NCBI GenBank assembly: GCA_964577175.1
Contig: CAZNYC010000088.1
Coordinates: 1 to 17,833, forward strand
DNA length: 17,833 nt
Direction: 5' to 3'
Source: BS750m-G62 sp964577175
Lineage (GTDB): Bacteria > Planctomycetota > Phycisphaerae > FEN-1346
Part shown: one piece after another, positions 16,246 to 17,833 of the stretch
How positions within the stretch are numbered: the stretch's first letter is position 1
Layout of the letters: every line of letters starts with the position of its first letter
Position numbers and translations under genes: made by a program
The notes under the pieces: model-generated
Database searches by the model: none
The model's input: only the letters and a program-made list of their open reading frames with translations
What the model was told of the DNA's origin: nothing

Positions 16246-17672
16246 CAGGGCGACCCTTTCTCGCCCAGTTCCCCGACGGCCGCGCGGAATGCGTCGCCGC
16301 GCTCCTCGTAGTTCTCGAACATATCCCAACTGGCATAACCCGGCGCAAGGAGAACGGTGTCGCCGGGTCTGGCGAGGCGGGCGGCCTCCCGGACAGCGGC
16401 GGGCAGATCGTCGGCCCGGACGGCGGGGGGACCTTTCGGGCCGATCGCCTCGTCCAGGGCCTCGGCGGTGGCGCCGATCAGGACCACGGCGCGGGCCCGC
16501 CGCCGGGCCGCCTCCACCAGCGGCGCGGAGTCCAGGTGTTTGTCGTATCCGCCGGCGATGAGGACGACCGGCTCCTGGAGCGCATCCATCGCCGCCGCCG
16601 CCGACCGCGGCGTCGTGGCCTTGCTATCGTCGATGTACCGGACGCCGGCCACCGACGCGACGGGGTGGAACCGGTGCGGCAGGGGCTCGAAGTCGGCCGC
16701 CGCCGACAGGATCGCCTCCGGCGGCGTGCCGAGGGCCCGGGCGGTCGCCGCCGCCGCGAGGGCGTTGGCCAGGTTGTGCCGGCCGCGGAGCCGCAGCGAC
16801 CCCGCCAGGGCGATCCGCTCCTCGGCGTCCGCGACGCGGAGCACCGTCTCGCCGCCGTCGAGGTACGCCCCCGCCTCGACCGTCTCCTGGAGGGAGTAGA
16901 AGAGGGTGCGGCCGGGGGTATCGTCGGCCCACGAGCGGACCTCGGGGTCGTCGGCGTTCAGGACGGCGAGGTCGTCCGGCCCCTGGAAGCGGAGGAGGTT
17001 CTTTTTCGCCTCGATATAGGCCGCCATCGACCCGTGCCGGTCGAGATGGTTCGGGGCCACGTTCGTAACGGCGGCGGCGTGGGGGCTGATGCGGTGCGGG
17101 CCGAGGTCCTCGAGTTGGAAACTGGACATCTCGAGGACGACCGTCTCGTCCGGGCGGATGTCCGGCAGTTCCTCGATCAGGCTCTTGCCGATGTTGCCGC
17201 CCACGCGGGTGGGACGGTGGCGGGCCAGCATCGCGCCCAGGAGGGCGGTCGTCGTGCTCTTGCCGGCCGACCCCGTCACGCCCACGAGCCGGGCGGGGCA
17301 CGCCTGCACGAAGAGGGTCATCTCGGCGGTGATTTCGGCGCCGGCGCGGCGGGCCATCTCCAGGTACGGCGAGGTCTTCGGGACGGCCGGGCTGACGACG
17401 AGGATGTCGGCCTCCGTGAAGTCGGCCGGGTCGTGCCCGCCCAGGTGCAGCGTCACGGGCAGCCCCTGGAGGGCCTCGACGCTTGGCGCCAGGGCTTCGG
17501 CGGATTTCAGGTCGGTCACGGTGACGCGCGCCCCCCGCCGCGCCAGGGCGCGGGCCGCCCCCACGCCCCCGCCGAACAGGCCGAGGCCCATGACGGTCAC
17601 GGCCTTGTCGCGGCAGCGATCAAGGACGGTGGGTCGTGCGCCGGATACCGATGGGTTGGAGAGAGGGTCCAC
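16245..17672 (-). CDS. murD: UDP-N-acetylmuramoyl-L-alanine--D-glutamate ligase
   Basis: 475 residues, normal length for MurD, the cytoplasmic ATP-dependent ligase adding D-glutamate to UDP-MurNAc-L-Ala in peptidoglycan synthesis. It shows the N-terminal Rossmann-like VMGLGLFGGGVG (~27-38) and the ATP loop VGVTGSAGKSTTT. The central domain has EMSSFQLE and NVAPNHLDRHGS, and the C-terminal ligase domain has YIDDSKATTP, IAGGYDK and FENYEERGDAF. The ATP loop reads GSAGKST where most MurD have GTNGKST/T; lysine and serine/threonine are kept. The start is GTG at 17672, chosen because the protein then begins about 25 residues before the glycine-rich loop; no strong ribosome binding site is visible. 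In most bacteria murD sits among mraY, ftsW and murG. Here the next gene downstream is a glycoside hydrolase, so the usual dcw order is broken on that side. Confidence 0.95.
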   Translation of the reverse strand: MDPLSNPSVSGARPTVLDRCRDKAVTVMGLGLFGGGVGAARALARRGARVTVTDLKSAEALAPSVEALQGLPVTLHLGGHDPADFTEADILVVSPAVPKTSPYLEMARRAGAEITAEMTLFVQACPARLVGVTGSAGKSTTTALLGAMLARHRPTRVGGNIGKSLIEELPDIRPDETVVLEMSSFQLEDLGPHRISPHAAAVTNVAPNHLDRHGSMAAYIEAKKNLLRFQGPDDLAVLNADDPEVRSWADDTPGRTLFYSLQETVEAGAYLDGGETVLRVADAEERIALAGSLRLRGRHNLANALAAAATARALGTPPEAILSAAADFEPLPHRFHPVASVAGVRYIDDSKATTPRSAAAAMDALQEPVVLIAGGYDKHLDSAPLVEAARRRARAVVLIGATAEALDEAIGPKGPPAVRADDLPAAVREAARLARPGDTVLLAPGYASWDMFENYEERGDAFRAAVGELGEKGSP

Positions 17673-17704
17673 GGCAACGTCCGCCAGGTGTTCGCGGAAA
17701 CGGG

Positions 17705-17737
17705 CCGGGCGCCGGCCGGGGGCCGGGGCGCGCCCGG
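17705..17737 (-). terminator. GC-rich nested hairpin upstream of murD
   Basis: The 75-bp gap between the partial gene and murD holds an 8-bp perfect inverted repeat (17705-17712 with 17730-17737). Nested inside is a 6-bp one (17712-17717 with 17721-17726, 3-nt loop). It could attenuate read-through or protect an RNA end. Only a three-T run follows, so intrinsic termination is doubtful. Confidence 0.3.
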
Positions 17738-17747
17738 GACGGGACGA

Positions 17748-17833
17748 TCAGGTGGCGGCGGCGCGGCGGGCGAGGGCCTCGGCCAGGGCGGCCTTGGTGT
17801 CGATGACGGCCACCTCGATGGCGTCCTCCCAGT
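17748..17833 (-). CDS. 3' end of an unrecognised gene (partial)
   Basis: Open frame entering from the right edge and ending in TGA at 17748-17750. The visible 27 residues begin WEDAIEVAVIDTKAAL and end ARRAAAT: a charged, helical, Ala-rich tail with no membrane segment. Codon use fits the neighbours. Same strand as murD, 75 bp upstream, so possibly the same operon. I do not recognise the family; another cell-wall gene would be expected from context but nothing in these residues shows it. Confidence 0.5.
   Translation of the reverse strand, partial: WEDAIEVAVIDTKAALAEALARRAAAT

Noticed and set aside
12982..16311. An 1109-codon open frame on the plus strand, antisense to the glycoside hydrolase.
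   Set aside because: It has no recognisable domain and its start lies in the operon leader; it is a GC-driven shadow of a gene with clear motifs.
1..17833. CRISPR arrays, tRNA or rRNA genes, insertion sequences and integrase attachment sites.
   Set aside because: No regularly spaced repeats, cloverleaf candidates, transposase motifs or terminal inverted repeats were noticed on either strand.

Overview
This is a very GC-rich window, roughly 70% by eye, with every supportable gene on the minus strand. Read in the direction of transcription (high to low coordinates) it holds the 3' end of an unrecognised gene, murD, a GH106-like glycoside hydrolase, a Wza-type SLBB polysaccharide export lipoprotein, an exosortase, an EpsI-family protein, a giant TPR protein, a fused Wzz/BY-kinase (Wzc-type) and an O-antigen-ligase-like protein with a C-terminal VanZ domain. 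The gene set, the GC content and the presence of a GH106-like enzyme suggest a Planctomycetota-type bacterium (Phycisphaerae or relative), probably an environmental genome. Verrucomicrobiota or Lentisphaerota are alternatives, because no phylogenetic marker other than MurD is present.

Region by region: 17833-13174 is a cell-wall and sugar segment. A partial gene is followed by a 75-bp gap with a GC-rich hairpin, then murD, which overlaps the glycoside hydrolase start by one base. The 272-bp gap at 12902-13173 carries a near-consensus sigma70 promoter (TTGACA, 16 bp, TACAAT) and implies a leader of about 140 nt. That promoter drives export lipoprotein, exosortase, EpsI and TPR protein (12901-4388), with small gaps or overlaps. 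A 147-bp gap at 4241-4387 holds a second promoter with a perfect TATAAT and an adjacent A-tract; it drives the Wzz/BY-kinase and the O-antigen-ligase/VanZ protein. A 9-bp-stem hairpin follows the last stop codon.

Together the last six genes form an exosortase-linked exopolysaccharide system. The ligase-like protein would polymerise or transfer glycan, the Wzz/BY-kinase would set chain length, the SLBB lipoprotein would export the polymer, and exosortase/EpsI would process C-terminally tagged surface proteins, with the TPR protein as a scaffold. No PEP-CTERM-like substrate and no glycosyltransferase is in the window, so the system is incomplete as seen. The most unusual details are a ligase-VanZ fusion, a BY-kinase with an altered Walker A' motif, an SLBB domain split by a ~220-residue acidic/Pro-rich insertion, a 10-G tract in the export gene, a polytopic EpsI, and an AEACSGLH (not ...LR) exosortase signature.
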